Origin: Acanthaster planci
Taxonomy: Eukaryota > Echinodermata > Asteroidea > Valvatida > Acanthasteridae
Assembly (NCBI RefSeq): GCF_001949145.1
Contig: NW_019091358.1
Location: 1,388,798 to 1,421,709, forward strand
Direction: 5' to 3'
Length of the DNA: 32,912 nucleotides
Numbering within the stretch: position 1 is the stretch's first letter; the number at the start of each line of letters is the position of its first letter. A model generated the notes under the pieces. It did not search any database. It was given only the letters and a program-made list of their open reading frames with translations, and was not told the origin of the DNA. This document shows positions 30,401-32,912 of this stretch, in pieces. A program made the position numbers and the translations under genes.

Positions 30401-31866
30401 TGCTGCAGAACGGGGCCAGCTGCAACTACGCCGACGAGGACGGCCTGACGCCACTCATGCATATTGTCAGGCAGGTAAATGTATGATTTTGACGTCATTT
30501 ATCTTTAGCTGTAGAATTTTGTTTAAAGAAAAGGAAAGAAATTTTTGACAGAGTGCACACTTTCATGTTCTCCTTAGGCCAACCCCGTCACAGCCAACGT
30601 GAACTTTGCTGGTTGGCCCACGCTGTTCTTGGTTTGTTAGAGGTATACATGTATATACCTGGAGGGGCAGGTAGACTGTTTCCCAGTCCCTTTGTCATTC
30701 TTGTAATAATCATGGAGACGGGGAACCAGGTGGTCAGCCAATCCTTTTTCCTGTTCTCTGATAACAGGGTCCTTGTTCACAGACTATTGTTGCCATAATT
30801 TGACTGAAAATGACATATAGTGTACTTTTTCACTTGTTTTCAGGAAATGGGACAGCGCATTATCATAGTATTGCCAATATTTTGTCAGGAGGAGGTGTCT
30901 CAAAAATGGAATAGTATAGTAGTACAGTAATAGTATTGCTTGTTTACGTTATCCTGCATTATGGGTAGGGCTGAGTTCATTTGAATAAGTCACTATTCGA
31001 ATATTCCACCTTCAATTTGATTGAATATCCAAATATTTGGTCTTACTGACTGACAGATTTTTGATGAACAAACCATATATAGAAAATCAGTTTCAGTAAT
31101 GCACACAGTTGTACATTATAATCACTGTAATAGTTTCTCATTTCTACGAGTATCTCCAGTCACAATTTAGCAAGATTTAAGAGACGAACAATACTTTTTG
31201 CCCTGTTGAAAATATCTATTCCTTTTAAATTTTTTAATGAATCATTTACTTTTTAAGTCAGTAAGATTTCTGTCACTTTTCATTTGAACCTGCTTGAAAC
31301 AAGACTCCATAGTGCAGTTTTTCTCATTTTAAACCCCCACAAAAATTGTCCCTTGCTTTTCATGAATTTTGTATTTCAATATTCAAATTCAGAAAATAAT
31401 ATTCAAATATTCAATAATTAATCAAATATTCATATATTCGGCACAGTCGTAACCATGGGCTGTTGGGATTTATCATTCTTTGAGCAGGCAGGTCCCCTTC
31501 CATAGAAAGAGCTCGTTACAAAAGTTTGTTTGACATCAGTCTGGCTGAAGTCAGTTGGAATGAAACAGCCATGCATCTATTCTGAACCAGAAAAATATTG
31601 TTTTGTAGCCCCGTTTGAGTGCAGAGGTCTTGAATGCATGCATATTAACACTGAATTTAAATTTGATTGTACAGTTTGGTTTAAGAAACAAACAACATGA
31701 AGTATTCGCATGTTGCTTTCATTTTGTCTTGTTGCACAGAATGAGCTGGATCTCTTGCAACTTCTCCTGAACAACGACTTTGAAAAAGCCTTTGTCGACT
31801 GGTCAGCTAGGCGGATCCAGGAAAAATCTCTCTCCACCTGGGCTGTCAATCTGTGGGAACAGAGAA
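391..31866 (+). CDS. Large ankyrin-repeat protein gene, 27 internal exons (partial)
   Basis: Span of the spliced gene; the exons are listed separately. They sum to 3694 nt (1231 codons plus 1 nt), and all 26 junctions keep frame (phases 0, 1 and 2 all used), which is strong evidence for one real transcript. About 28 ankyrin helix starts are visible, e.g. ITPVHFAA, ITPLMIATKYG, FTPLHLAIKRG, RTPLHYAVN, QTPLHWAAYRG, CTPLHYAAANQ. Residue numbers in the exon entries count from the first visible codon. Ankyrin arrays bind other proteins. No signal peptide, membrane segment or catalytic motif is seen in this part, so a soluble scaffold is inferred. The family may be the ankyrin region of a PME-5-type (tankyrase-like) PARP; this rests on recalled resemblance only. 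The 5' end lies outside the window; the 3' end is outside it or at about 32448. Confidence 0.92.
490..1765. other. Intron 1
   Basis: Apart from the foldback element at 1270-1730, this is AT-rich sequence with no gene that I can support. Confidence 0.7.
1270..1730. mobile_element. Foldback/MITE-like element in intron 1
   Basis: The 27-bp ends at 1270-1296 and 1704-1730 are inverted repeats matching at 24 positions (core TTCGAAACCCC). Just inside the left end the same arm recurs inverted at 1304-1325. This makes a 22-bp stem with one mismatch and a 5-nt loop with 1277-1298. Two more hairpins lie inside: 1369-1377 with 1383-1391, and 1663-1670 with 1683-1690. No coding frame or clear target-site duplication is seen. 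It is a non-autonomous DNA element; the superfamily is not assigned. Confidence 0.75.
1766..1885 (+). CDS. Exon 2, ankyrin-type helical segment
   Basis: Residues 34-73 (ELLFRSIHKIAREGHYKLAGYLVDKARKL... to VHQE), phase 0-0. The acceptor is TTGATAG and the donor a consensus GTGAGT. The pattern IAREGHYKLAGYLVDKA matches the two helices of an ankyrin unit. The second half is basic. Confidence 0.88.
1886..2349. other. Intron 2
   Basis: Nothing recognised. A short mirror pair near 2163-2186 (TCTCCTGAA and TTCAGGAGA) could form a small hairpin. Confidence 0.6.
2350..2433 (+). CDS. Exon 3
   Basis: Residues 74-101, phase 0-0: VLLAERPEDLSP then a lysine-rich stretch (VKKKAYYEVDK) leading into the repeat that opens in exon 4. 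The acceptor is TCACTAG and the donor GTTAGT. The exon ends exactly before a TPVHFA helix start, a common place for introns in ankyrin genes. Confidence 0.85.
2434..2915. other. Intron 3
   Basis: Holds the SINE at 2680-2887. The remainder at 2434-2679 shows nothing specific. Confidence 0.65.
2680..2887 (+). mobile_element. tRNA-derived SINE in intron 3
   Basis: A pol III box A-like TAGCGTAGCGG (2693-2703) and box B-like GGTTTGAGTCC (2735-2745) mark a tRNA-like head. The body at 2792-2832 (GGTTTTCTCCAGGTACTCC then TTCCTCC) resembles the conserved central domain shared by many animal SINEs, recalled as V-domain-like. The tail is an A/C/T-rich repeat (AAATCAATCCAATCAA). It ends 28 bp before exon 4. 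Confidence 0.8.
2916..3079 (+). CDS. Exon 4, two ankyrin repeats
   Basis: Residues 102-155 plus two nucleotides of codon 156. It has two clear units, ITPVHFAAINPNPKILEKLM and LRPIHYAAACEGSGPLEFLL. The acceptor CTCCTGTCGTTAG lies 28 bp after a SINE; the donor GTGAGA is good. It opens the first strong repeat block. Confidence 0.95.
3590..3660 (+). repeat. 12-bp imperfect tandem repeat
   Basis: AAGTCC (once AAGGCC) recurs at 3590, 3601, 3613, 3625, 3637 and 3649, a period of 11-12 bp, with TCAC or TTAC filling the unit. It runs straight into an interspersed-repeat segment at 3668. Confidence 0.75.
3668..3720 (+). repeat. Interspersed repeat copy A (intron 4)
   Basis: CAGGGTGATCACTGACAAAA through CTCATTTGAATAGCTT closely matches 17491-17540 in intron 14. 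In both places an AAGTCC..TCACAAG-type unit lies upstream. Probably two copies of one uncharacterised element. Confidence 0.6.
4731..4843 (+). CDS. Exon 5, one ankyrin repeat
   Basis: Residues 156-193 and one nucleotide of codon 194. The unit is VTPLMIASKRGRAQNVEVLL. The acceptor ATCTTGACCGTAG is weak, but it alone keeps frame: a stronger-looking AG at 4688-4689 leads to a stop. The donor is consensus GTGAGT. Confidence 0.93.
4844..5589. other. Intron 5
   Basis: Holds the 177-bp MITE and ends in a long T-run used as the pyrimidine tract of exon 6. Nothing else is recognised. Confidence 0.65.
5005..5181. mobile_element. MITE with perfect 13-bp TIR and target duplication
   Basis: The ends CAGGGGTGAGATT (5005-5017) and AATCTCACCCCTG (5169-5181) are exact inverted repeats. 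AACTGC flanks the element on both sides (4999-5004 and 5182-5187) as a target-site duplication. The inside is T-rich with repeated TTTCAGCTTTTTT. A related left end lies at 13152. It is too short to encode a transposase. The CAGGGGT-type end suggests hAT-like, but hAT usually makes 8-bp duplications. Confidence 0.85.
5590..5675 (+). CDS. Exon 6, start of an ankyrin repeat
   Basis: Residues 194 (split) to 222, ending phase 0. It begins with a short loop (SEPNEQTGVRRKTAGG) and then NLAIHFAAEGGNV, the first helix of a repeat whose second helix is in exon 7. A run of about 22 nt, nearly all T, serves as the polypyrimidine tract. The donor is GTAAGT. Confidence 0.93.
5676..6268. other. Intron 6
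   Basis: No gene. A CACGTG E-box core lies near 5734, and the nested hairpin is at 6049-6100. Confidence 0.6.
6049..6100. repeat. Nested hairpin in intron 6
   Basis: Outer arms AGCCAAGAA (6049-6057) and TTCTTGGCT (6092-6100) are perfect complements. They enclose an inner hairpin GTTCAC-TTG-GTGAAC (6071-6085). No function can be assigned. Confidence 0.55.
6269..6425 (+). CDS. Exon 7, ankyrin repeats
   Basis: Residues 223-274 and one nucleotide of 275. CIRSLVNHGADIES completes the repeat from exon 6, and ITPLMIATKYGHFELVEALL with DMGAVIQQK is a near-consensus unit. The acceptor is AAATTGCAG and the donor GTATGG. Confidence 0.96.
6426..8594. other. Intron 7 (longest)
   Basis: Besides the TIR element at 7608-8482, the stretch 6426-7607 has no recognisable gene. 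Short frames there on both strands show no family motif. A T-run precedes exon 8. Confidence 0.6.
7608..8482. mobile_element. 875-bp element with perfect 19-bp TIR
   Basis: AACCTCGGATAAGTCAGAT at 7615-7633 is exactly inverted at 8457-8475. The outermost bases read TAC at both ends, which would fit a TA target with a C start, as in Tc1/mariner/pogo elements. AACCTCG near the end also recalls pogo/Tigger TIRs. No open frame long enough for a transposase is present, so it is a non-autonomous or decayed copy. Confidence 0.78.
8595..8803 (+). CDS. Exon 8, two consensus ankyrin repeats
   Basis: Residues 275 (split) to 344. RTALMLACMNGNYPITALLL and NTATHYAAAYGWWHCLNLLL are each followed by a GADPN turn, the textbook ankyrin hairpin. 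It carries a double Trp (GWW) in the second repeat. A T-run precedes the acceptor GACGTTCAG; the donor is GTATGA. Confidence 0.97.
8804..10215. other. Intron 8
   Basis: AT-rich to about 9480, with a CAAAATTGGTTTT / CAAAATTCAT pair near 9478, then more balanced composition. Frames on both strands at 9778-10170 show no known domain. No gene is supported. Confidence 0.6.
10216..10437 (+). CDS. Exon 9, ankyrin repeats
   Basis: Residues 345-418, phase 0-0. It holds TPPLGVAFMKGHIGCSDLLL, then NFRDNSGATMLSLTAASP with an extended helix (MTSDMVGQMHYLMGKK), then LTLVDIHGRNA leading into the next unit. Third codon positions are strongly G/C compared with the introns. The donor is GTATGC. Confidence 0.96.
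10438..11478. other. Intron 9
   Basis: Holds the MITE at 10943-11263. Several ATTCCC/GTTCCC words cluster at 10475-10670, but no gene is seen. Confidence 0.6.
10943..11263. mobile_element. MITE-like inverted-repeat element in intron 9
   Basis: The left end (10943-10973) shares TGTTTAC, TGCATTG and GGGTGAAA in order with the reverse complement of the right end (11234-11263). CATAATG is found just outside each end. The inside (AGATGGCGGG and following) has no coding frame. No clear target duplication. Confidence 0.65.
11479..11520 (+). CDS. Exon 10, 42-nt microexon
   Basis: Residues 419-432 (LHYLATSGLPSSYN), phase 0-0. It completes the helix begun by GRNA at the end of exon 9, giving GRNALHYLATSG across the junction. 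The acceptor is CCCTGTGTAG and the donor consensus GTAAGT. It is too short to be found by frame length alone. Confidence 0.9.
11792..11917 (+). CDS. Exon 11, ankyrin repeats
   Basis: Residues 433-474, phase 0-0. DKIKNAVETAKLDMAKLLIQKGCN is a helix pair, followed by ARDKDGNTPINIALQE starting the next unit. The acceptor is TTGATTTTGCAG. The donor GTACAT is weak, and the frame stays open 82 codons into the intron. Confidence 0.95.
11918..12927. other. Intron 11
   Basis: The exon 11 frame stays open to 12160, but the extension is low-complexity and Cys/Phe-rich. No gene or element recognised. Confidence 0.6.
12928..13089 (+). CDS. Exon 12, end of first ankyrin block
   Basis: Residues 475-528, phase 0-0. 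AGSGSMELVKLLLDEGSSLS completes the repeat from exon 11. An acidic/basic turn (KEREDDGG) and NALHTMARNCRNMNMGVLL follow. The acceptor is CTTCTTTTTAG and the donor GTAAGT. Confidence 0.95.
13090..15124. other. Intron 12
   Basis: Contains the MITE fragment at 13152 and a 10-bp palindrome with a CRE core (GTGACGTCAC, 13477-13486). At 14310-14830 there is a patch open in several frames on both strands (a minus frame of 163 codons) with no recognisable domain, perhaps a decayed repeat. No host gene is supported. Confidence 0.55.
13152..13210. mobile_element. Left-end fragment related to the 5005 MITE
   Basis: CAGGGGTGAGAGTTCTCGGG followed by TTTCAGGATTTCAGAT parallels the left half of the element at 5005 (CAGGGGTGAGATTTCTCAGC, then repeated TTTCAG). 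No matching right end was found within about 300 bp, so it is probably truncated. Confidence 0.5.
15125..15262 (+). CDS. Exon 13, spacer plus an ankyrin start
   Basis: Residues 529-574, phase 0-0. The first 30 residues (IKQEKSHMKTGLASQALE...) are helical but not ankyrin-like. KIDDEGYTPLLRCAANSYP then starts a repeat. The acceptor is CCCCGCACAG and the donor GTAAGT. Confidence 0.93.
15263..16263. other. Intron 13
   Basis: Holds the GGGTTGAA-rich patch. Otherwise no gene or element that I recognise. Confidence 0.6.
15539..15562 (+). repeat. Two exact 12-bp tandem copies
   Basis: GCCGGGTTGAAC occurs twice back to back. Further GGGTTGA/CAACCC words lie at 15480-15605, on both strands, suggesting a small inverted-repeat element of uncertain limits. 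Confidence 0.55.
16264..16308 (+). CDS. Exon 14, 45-nt microexon
   Basis: Residues 575-589 (SMDDEQIANVLSMME), phase 0-0. The acceptor is TTATTTGTAG and the donor GTAAGA. It supplies the second helix of the unit begun in exon 13 and is acidic at its start. Confidence 0.85.
16565..17321. mobile_element. TTAA-bounded 757-bp element in intron 14
   Basis: TTAAAGACCAACTCCAA (16565-16581) is exactly inverted at 17305-17321. TTAA at each edge would be the target duplication of a piggyBac-type insertion, with AGACCAACTCCAA as the terminal repeat. No transposase frame is present, so it is non-autonomous. Confidence 0.78.
17491..17540 (+). repeat. Interspersed repeat copy B (intron 14)
   Basis: CAGGGTGATTAATGACAAAA through CTCATTTGAATAATT matches copy A at 3668-3720 with small differences. 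GAAGTCCATTCACAAG just upstream resembles the 12-bp units near copy A. Confidence 0.6.
17641..17880. mobile_element. 240-bp MITE with 42-bp terminal inverted repeats
   Basis: The arms 17641-17682 and 17839-17880 pair at 35 of 42 positions, starting GGCCGTTTTCCAA and GGTCGTTTTCCAA and ending AGGCTTC. The inside is AT-rich. No transposase and no clear target duplication. Confidence 0.75.
18134..18203 (+). CDS. Exon 15, acidic linker
   Basis: Residues 590-612 and one nucleotide of 613. ALVEFAKSDISAVV is followed by the acidic stretch ADADDDETH. The acceptor is CACTATTTAG. The donor GTCAGT is non-ideal but gives the correct phase for exon 16. This is the least repeat-like part of the protein. Confidence 0.87.
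18204..19063. other. Intron 15
   Basis: Includes a G-run at about 18592-18600 and a GGAGGGGACGTGG..CCTCCCCCC patch near 18720-18740. No gene recognised. Confidence 0.55.
19064..19218 (+). CDS. Exon 16, ankyrin repeats (second block starts)
   Basis: Residues 613 (split) to 664. CSTLHLVCSSTPLLTLLL is a degenerate unit. LFNKDGFTPLHLAIKRGQREN is near-consensus. The acceptor is TGTGGCTTTTCAG and the donor GTAAAG. Other frames are also open here, but only this one gives the repeat and fits both neighbours. Confidence 0.95.
19219..20914. other. Intron 16
   Basis: I see no gene, clear element or inverted repeat here. Short frames on both strands have no family motif. Confidence 0.55.
20915..20994 (+). 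CDS. Exon 17, ankyrin repeat with a weak donor
   Basis: Residues 665-690 and two nucleotides of 691. IKAGADVNQCTRDADGEK leads into NTPLLLAA. The donor AG|GTCCGG is poor, but joining there to exon 18 gives AARHKMHDMLPILVASGAN, a normal repeat. Reading on meets a stop after 19 codons. Confidence 0.9.
20995..21660. other. Intron 17
   Basis: The segment at 21350-21402 (TTGGTGTCAAAA.. GGAAAAATTCCCTGAGGCTT) resembles 3438-3486 in intron 4 and may be a shared repeat. A 124-codon frame at 21273-21647 covers it but shows no domain and is taken as chance. Confidence 0.55.
21661..21773 (+). CDS. Exon 18, ankyrin repeat
   Basis: Residues 691 (split) to 728 and one nucleotide of 729. MHDMLPILVASGANINAVD is a second helix and turn. 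KTALHYVMNEGT starts the next unit. The acceptor is ATTTTGATAG and the donor consensus GTGAGT. Confidence 0.95.
21956..22187 (+). CDS. Exon 19, three ankyrin segments
   Basis: Residues 729 (split) to 805 and two nucleotides of 806. It holds VLLEIGADPNALDGKG, RTPLHYAVNLDTG with an enlarged loop (SFDGSPS), IAELLIKYRANMFVQD and RLPLHYAFVKMKK. The acceptor is CACATTTCAG and the donor GTGAGT. The best-conserved repeats of the second block are here and in exon 20. Confidence 0.97.
23237..23420. repeat. Head-to-head inverted copies of a SINE 3' module
   Basis: 23245-23279 and 23329-23363 are 35-nt inverted repeats with three mismatches (core ACAGTGTTACAATACA and GGCAGGGCAA). The minus copy continues to about 23308 with TTTCCCCCGAAAGTTTGTGAAA, matching the reverse complement of 23550-23579. 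They are separated by a short AT-rich spacer. Confidence 0.7.
23455..23660 (+). mobile_element. tRNA-derived SINE (second family)
   Basis: AAGCTCGGTGGTGGTCGAG (from 23470) resembles a tRNA box A region, and GGTTTGAGTCC (23518-23528) box B. It then has a body with CACAAGCTTTCGGGAGAAAC and the 35-nt module at 23580-23614, one mismatch from 23329-23363. Its body differs from the SINE at 2680, although box B is identical. Confidence 0.7.
23903..24062 (+). CDS. Exon 20, ankyrin repeats
   Basis: Residues 806 (split) to 859. A basic linker KHRDKTQTDP precedes IEIVTVLLGAMKGKQVD, then TQDKFGQTPLHWAAYRG, a consensus unit, then STISAKHLVE. The acceptor is TGGTCACAG and the donor GTGAGT. Confidence 0.96.
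24063..24462. other. Intron 20
   Basis: Nothing except a short G-run near 24320 and a strong pyrimidine tract before exon 21. Confidence 0.6.
24463..24539 (+). CDS. Exon 21, ankyrin repeat
   Basis: Residues 860-884 and two nucleotides of 885: KSKKLDIKDNHSNTPLAMAVLGGND. The acceptor CCTTTTTCTTCTTCAG has a strong pyrimidine tract, and the donor is consensus GTAAGT. Confidence 0.95.
24540..26201. other. Intron 21
   Basis: No gene or transposable element recognised. A T-rich patch at about 25620-25690 is open on + but is low-complexity. Confidence 0.55.
26202..26460 (+). CDS. Exon 22, ankyrin helices with a long basic/proline loop
   Basis: Residues 885 (split) to 971. VAIILIEAGANINL closes a unit. 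A 35-40 residue insertion rich in P, K, R and W (EDPAKGQRESRK then WVWKPLVKPRPVP) follows. PFVQAVVAEGWQNVIFLVM resumes the helical array. The acceptor is TTTCCATCCCAG and the donor GTTGGT, which is weak. The frame stays open 78 codons into the intron. Confidence 0.94.
26461..27225. other. Intron 22
   Basis: The exon 22 frame reads on to 26694. A purine-rich patch (26870-26955) encodes a Lys/Glu-rich shadow frame. A 45-nt in-frame pseudo-exon (26820-26864) was considered and rejected. Confidence 0.55.
27226..27384 (+). CDS. Exon 23, ankyrin repeats
   Basis: Residues 972-1024, phase 0-0. Joined to exon 22, the junction reads VMQAIFESQKLQLASTMLL, a continuous helix pair. Then QATNSRGRNFLHLLSIHADSS. 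The acceptor is TTACCTTAACCAG and the donor GTACGT. Confidence 0.94.
27385..29219. other. Intron 23
   Basis: 27385-27815 holds no gene. The LTR-like block follows, then AT-rich unique sequence from 28600. Three overlapping short + frames at 28010-28567 lie in the LTR-like block and are not taken as genes. Confidence 0.55.
27816..28592 (-). mobile_element. Probable solo LTR or LTR fragment, minus strand
   Basis: Read on the minus strand it begins TGTAGCGGAGAG and can end TTGTCA (TG..CA). It has a TATATA motif at about 28030, then about 100 nt later AATAAA-type signals (27895-27919), as in an LTR's U3-R-U5. Composition is richer in GC and CpG than the flanks. No 5-bp target duplication, primer-binding site or reverse transcriptase was found, and the limits are tentative. 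Confidence 0.35.
29220..29337 (+). CDS. Exon 24, ankyrin repeat
   Basis: Residues 1025-1063 and one nucleotide of 1064. IAIPLLERGVKLFARDDKG leads to CTPLHYAAANQNAALCKLL, a near-perfect repeat. The acceptor is TTTTACCTTCAG and the donor GTAAGT. Confidence 0.97.
29523..29640 (+). CDS. Exon 25, ankyrin repeat
   Basis: Residues 1064 (split) to 1102 and two nucleotides of 1103. ERDEANFKKSLNCKDGRG leads to RTPMAAVFWNIGFDLSTMAV. The acceptor is GGTTTCCACAG and the donor GTAAGG. The RTPMAAVFW helix departs from consensus (Trp and Phe in place of small residues). Confidence 0.94.
29641..30215. other. Intron 25
   Basis: Nothing recognised. GCATGCA words recur near 29776, 29825 and 30008. Confidence 0.6.
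30216..30474 (+). CDS. Exon 26, GC-rich exon with an inserted loop
   Basis: Residues 1103 (split) to 1189. LFTKFNASLDLQ is followed by a non-repeat loop of about 35 residues (from APLPDVQARV through WYHGSPAKSAS). Then RTPLILYIHTNDFHGCQFLL, NGASCNYADEDG and LTPLMHIVRQ. Third positions are mostly C or G and CpG is frequent, in contrast to the AT-rich introns. The acceptor is CTCACCAATCCAG and the donor GTAAAT. Confidence 0.95.
30475..31739. other. Intron 26
   Basis: Besides the AT-rich region, GGCCAACC (30577-30584) and GGTTGGCC (30611-30618) form a perfect 8-bp stem. No gene is seen. Confidence 0.6.
30966..31445. repeat. AT-rich region with inverted ATATTCAAATATT words
   Basis: TTGAATATCCAAATATT (31021-31037) and AATATTCAAATATTCAA (31398-31414) are near-perfect inverses. 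Many ATTCGAATA/ATTCAAATA words lie around both, and TAGGGCTGAGTT sits at the left edge. It may be a decayed hAT-like element; the ends do not pair well enough to call it. Confidence 0.45.
31740..31866 (+). CDS. Exon 27 (last confident exon), degenerate ankyrin repeat
   Basis: Residues 1190-1231 and one nucleotide. NELDLLQLLLNNDFEKAF completes the unit from exon 26. WSARRIQEKSLSTWAVN matches the loop and first helix of a strongly diverged repeat. The acceptor is GTCTTGTTGCACAG. The donor GTGAGC at 31867 is the best one; GTGCAG at 31875 is a weaker in-frame alternative. The frame stays open to a TAG at 32148. Confidence 0.85.
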
Positions 31867-32286
31867 GTGAGCACGTGCAGGATCCTGTCATTTTATTGGT
31901 TGCACCACGAAATGACGTGTGCAAACATTTTTATATGCCATGGAGTGATGCAAAGTCCAGAAACTTTGCCCACACAGTGCATCAGTCCCTGTTGTGGCAA
32001 CTATCCATGATATGTCAATTTGTGATGCAACCAACAATTTATATAGGTGGGACACATAATGGAGCCCGCTGTTATCCATACGTTGGGGGATTTATCATGA
32101 ATAGAGAAGGGCATTGGCATTTCTTTCCACATCAGGCCGTCTGTAATTAGTGTTATAACACCTCACCCACAGATTCTGTATCTTGATTGGCTGAAAGTAC
32201 GCCATGTGATGTTTGCTACTTATAATTAAAAAATTGCTTTCTTGTCATCTTAAGGTTATCATTTAGTTTTCATTTTTTCTTGGCAG

Positions 32287-32448
32287 GAAATTCTAGACAG
32301 GGTTGCTTTTTCCTTTGTTGGAGCCAAAAATAAGGGCCGGTCAGAAAGGAGAACCATAGAATTGGCTCCTGGTGCTCTTACATATATCTGTTCCTCCTAC
32401 AAGGATTTTTCAAATGGCTTGATGCAATCTAGCCTGGAGTTAAGGGCA
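32287..32448 (+). CDS. Candidate last coding exon (uncertain)
   Basis: After a good acceptor (TTTTTTCTTGGCAG) one frame is open for 54 codons to a TGA at 32449. EILDRVAFSFVGAKNKGRS and RTIELA resemble an ankyrin second helix, turn and next start. It needs a phase-0 predecessor, whereas the best exon 27 donor leaves phase 1. It fits only with the weaker exon 27 donor at 31875, or with a second AG at 32295-32296 in this exon. An AATAAA lies 211 bp after the stop. It may be a true 3' end, an alternative end or chance. Confidence 0.33.
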
Positions 32449-32661
32449 TGAGGTGTTGCTTTAGTATTTAGACATGCATGTATTAGAAGAGATATTTCAA
32501 AGGATTGGTTCAGCAGATGACACATACAGGACGGTCAAGGAATGGAAGGCCTCAGCAAAGAGCTCAAACAGTTGACCCTATGGTAAAAGGGGTATTTGAT
32601 TCACACAGTTATTGTACCTCGGAGAAACATTTAACTTTTTTATTGAAAATTCAAGGAAAAC

Positions 32662-32667
32662 AATAAA
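32662..32667 (+). terminator. Candidate polyadenylation signal AATAAA
   Basis: A canonical hexamer, followed within 30 bp by a G/T-rich stretch (TGTAGCATTGTGTTTTT). It would serve the candidate last exon. AATAAA is common in AT-rich DNA, so it counts only together with that exon. Confidence 0.3.
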
Positions 32668-32692
32668 TGTAGCATTGTGTTTTTAAGTCCAG

Positions 32693-32729
32693 GCGTGTAT
32701 CCACCTCGAGCAGAAGCACCCCCTCATCG
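32693..32729 (+). CDS. Candidate small exon near the window end (speculative)
   Basis: After TGTTTTTAAGTCCAG, 12 codons read ACIHLEQKHPLI with mostly C/G third positions, then a weak donor GTTGAA. The codon choice resembles the real exons, but no confident upstream exon offers the needed phase 0. Confidence 0.18.
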
Positions 32730-32912
32730 GTTGAAAAAAGTCATGTTGGTCGGGAGTATTCATTTTTTTGGTAGCGATGCGGCCATAATGTGTGCATTTC
32801 CAAGTCATTCCTGAACCAGCGAAGTTCAGTTTTAACCAAAGGAGCCTTGGTTGCCAAGAAAATAGCGCCCTCTCTTGGTCCAGCACAAGATCCTTAGACT
32901 GGACACACTAGA

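Larger units (their letters stand above)
31867..32912. other. Sequence after exon 27 (intron or 3' end)
   Basis: Holds the open extension of exon 27 (to 32147), the candidate last exon at 32287, an AATAAA and a candidate small exon at 32693. It cannot be decided here whether this is an intron, a 3'UTR or both in different isoforms. Confidence 0.5.

Noticed and set aside
1-32912. Bacterial-type systems (CRISPR, operon, phage, toxin-antitoxin)
   Set aside because: No regular spacer array and no contiguous bacterial-size frames; intron-exon structure throughout shows eukaryotic DNA.

Overview
The window is animal nuclear DNA. One intron-rich, protein-coding gene runs along the + strand for almost its whole length. 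I chained 27 exons (391-31866), each bounded by AG/GT and each agreeing in splice phase with the next. Together they encode 1231 residues plus one nucleotide, with no start codon; whether the gene ends in this window is unresolved. The AT-rich introns with many short transposable-element relics, frequent ACATGTA-type words and intron density point to a marine invertebrate. A lancelet, another invertebrate deuterostome or a mollusc would all fit; the species cannot be fixed from this sequence.

The protein is almost entirely ankyrin repeats, with about 28 recognisable TPLHxA-type helix starts. There are two blocks: exons 4-12 and exons 16-27. A less repetitive stretch (exons 13-15) with an acidic segment separates them, and two long loops (in exons 22 and 26) interrupt the second block. 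Such a long, irregular array is a binding scaffold. The wording of several repeats recalls, from memory, the ankyrin region of invertebrate tankyrase-like poly(ADP-ribose) polymerases of the C. elegans PME-5 type. No WGR or PARP catalytic domain is visible here, so this stays a hypothesis. After exon 27 a candidate last exon (32287-32448, stop at 32449, AATAAA at 32662) would instead end an ankyrin-only protein, but it does not match the best exon 27 donor in phase.

The introns hold most of the unusual material. They include a foldback element with nested palindromes (1270-1730), a tRNA-derived SINE ending 28 bp before exon 4 (2680-2887), a MITE with a perfect 13-bp terminal inverted repeat and 6-bp target duplication (5005-5181), and an 875-bp element with a perfect 19-bp inverted repeat (7608-8482). 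Further along are a MITE at 10943-11263, a TTAA-bounded element (16565-17321), a MITE with 42-bp arms (17641-17880), a cluster of direct and inverted SINE pieces (23237-23660) and a probable minus-strand LTR (about 27816-28592). No transposase or reverse transcriptase reading frame was recognised. I saw no second host gene, no functional tRNA or rRNA gene, and nothing prokaryotic such as operons or CRISPR.
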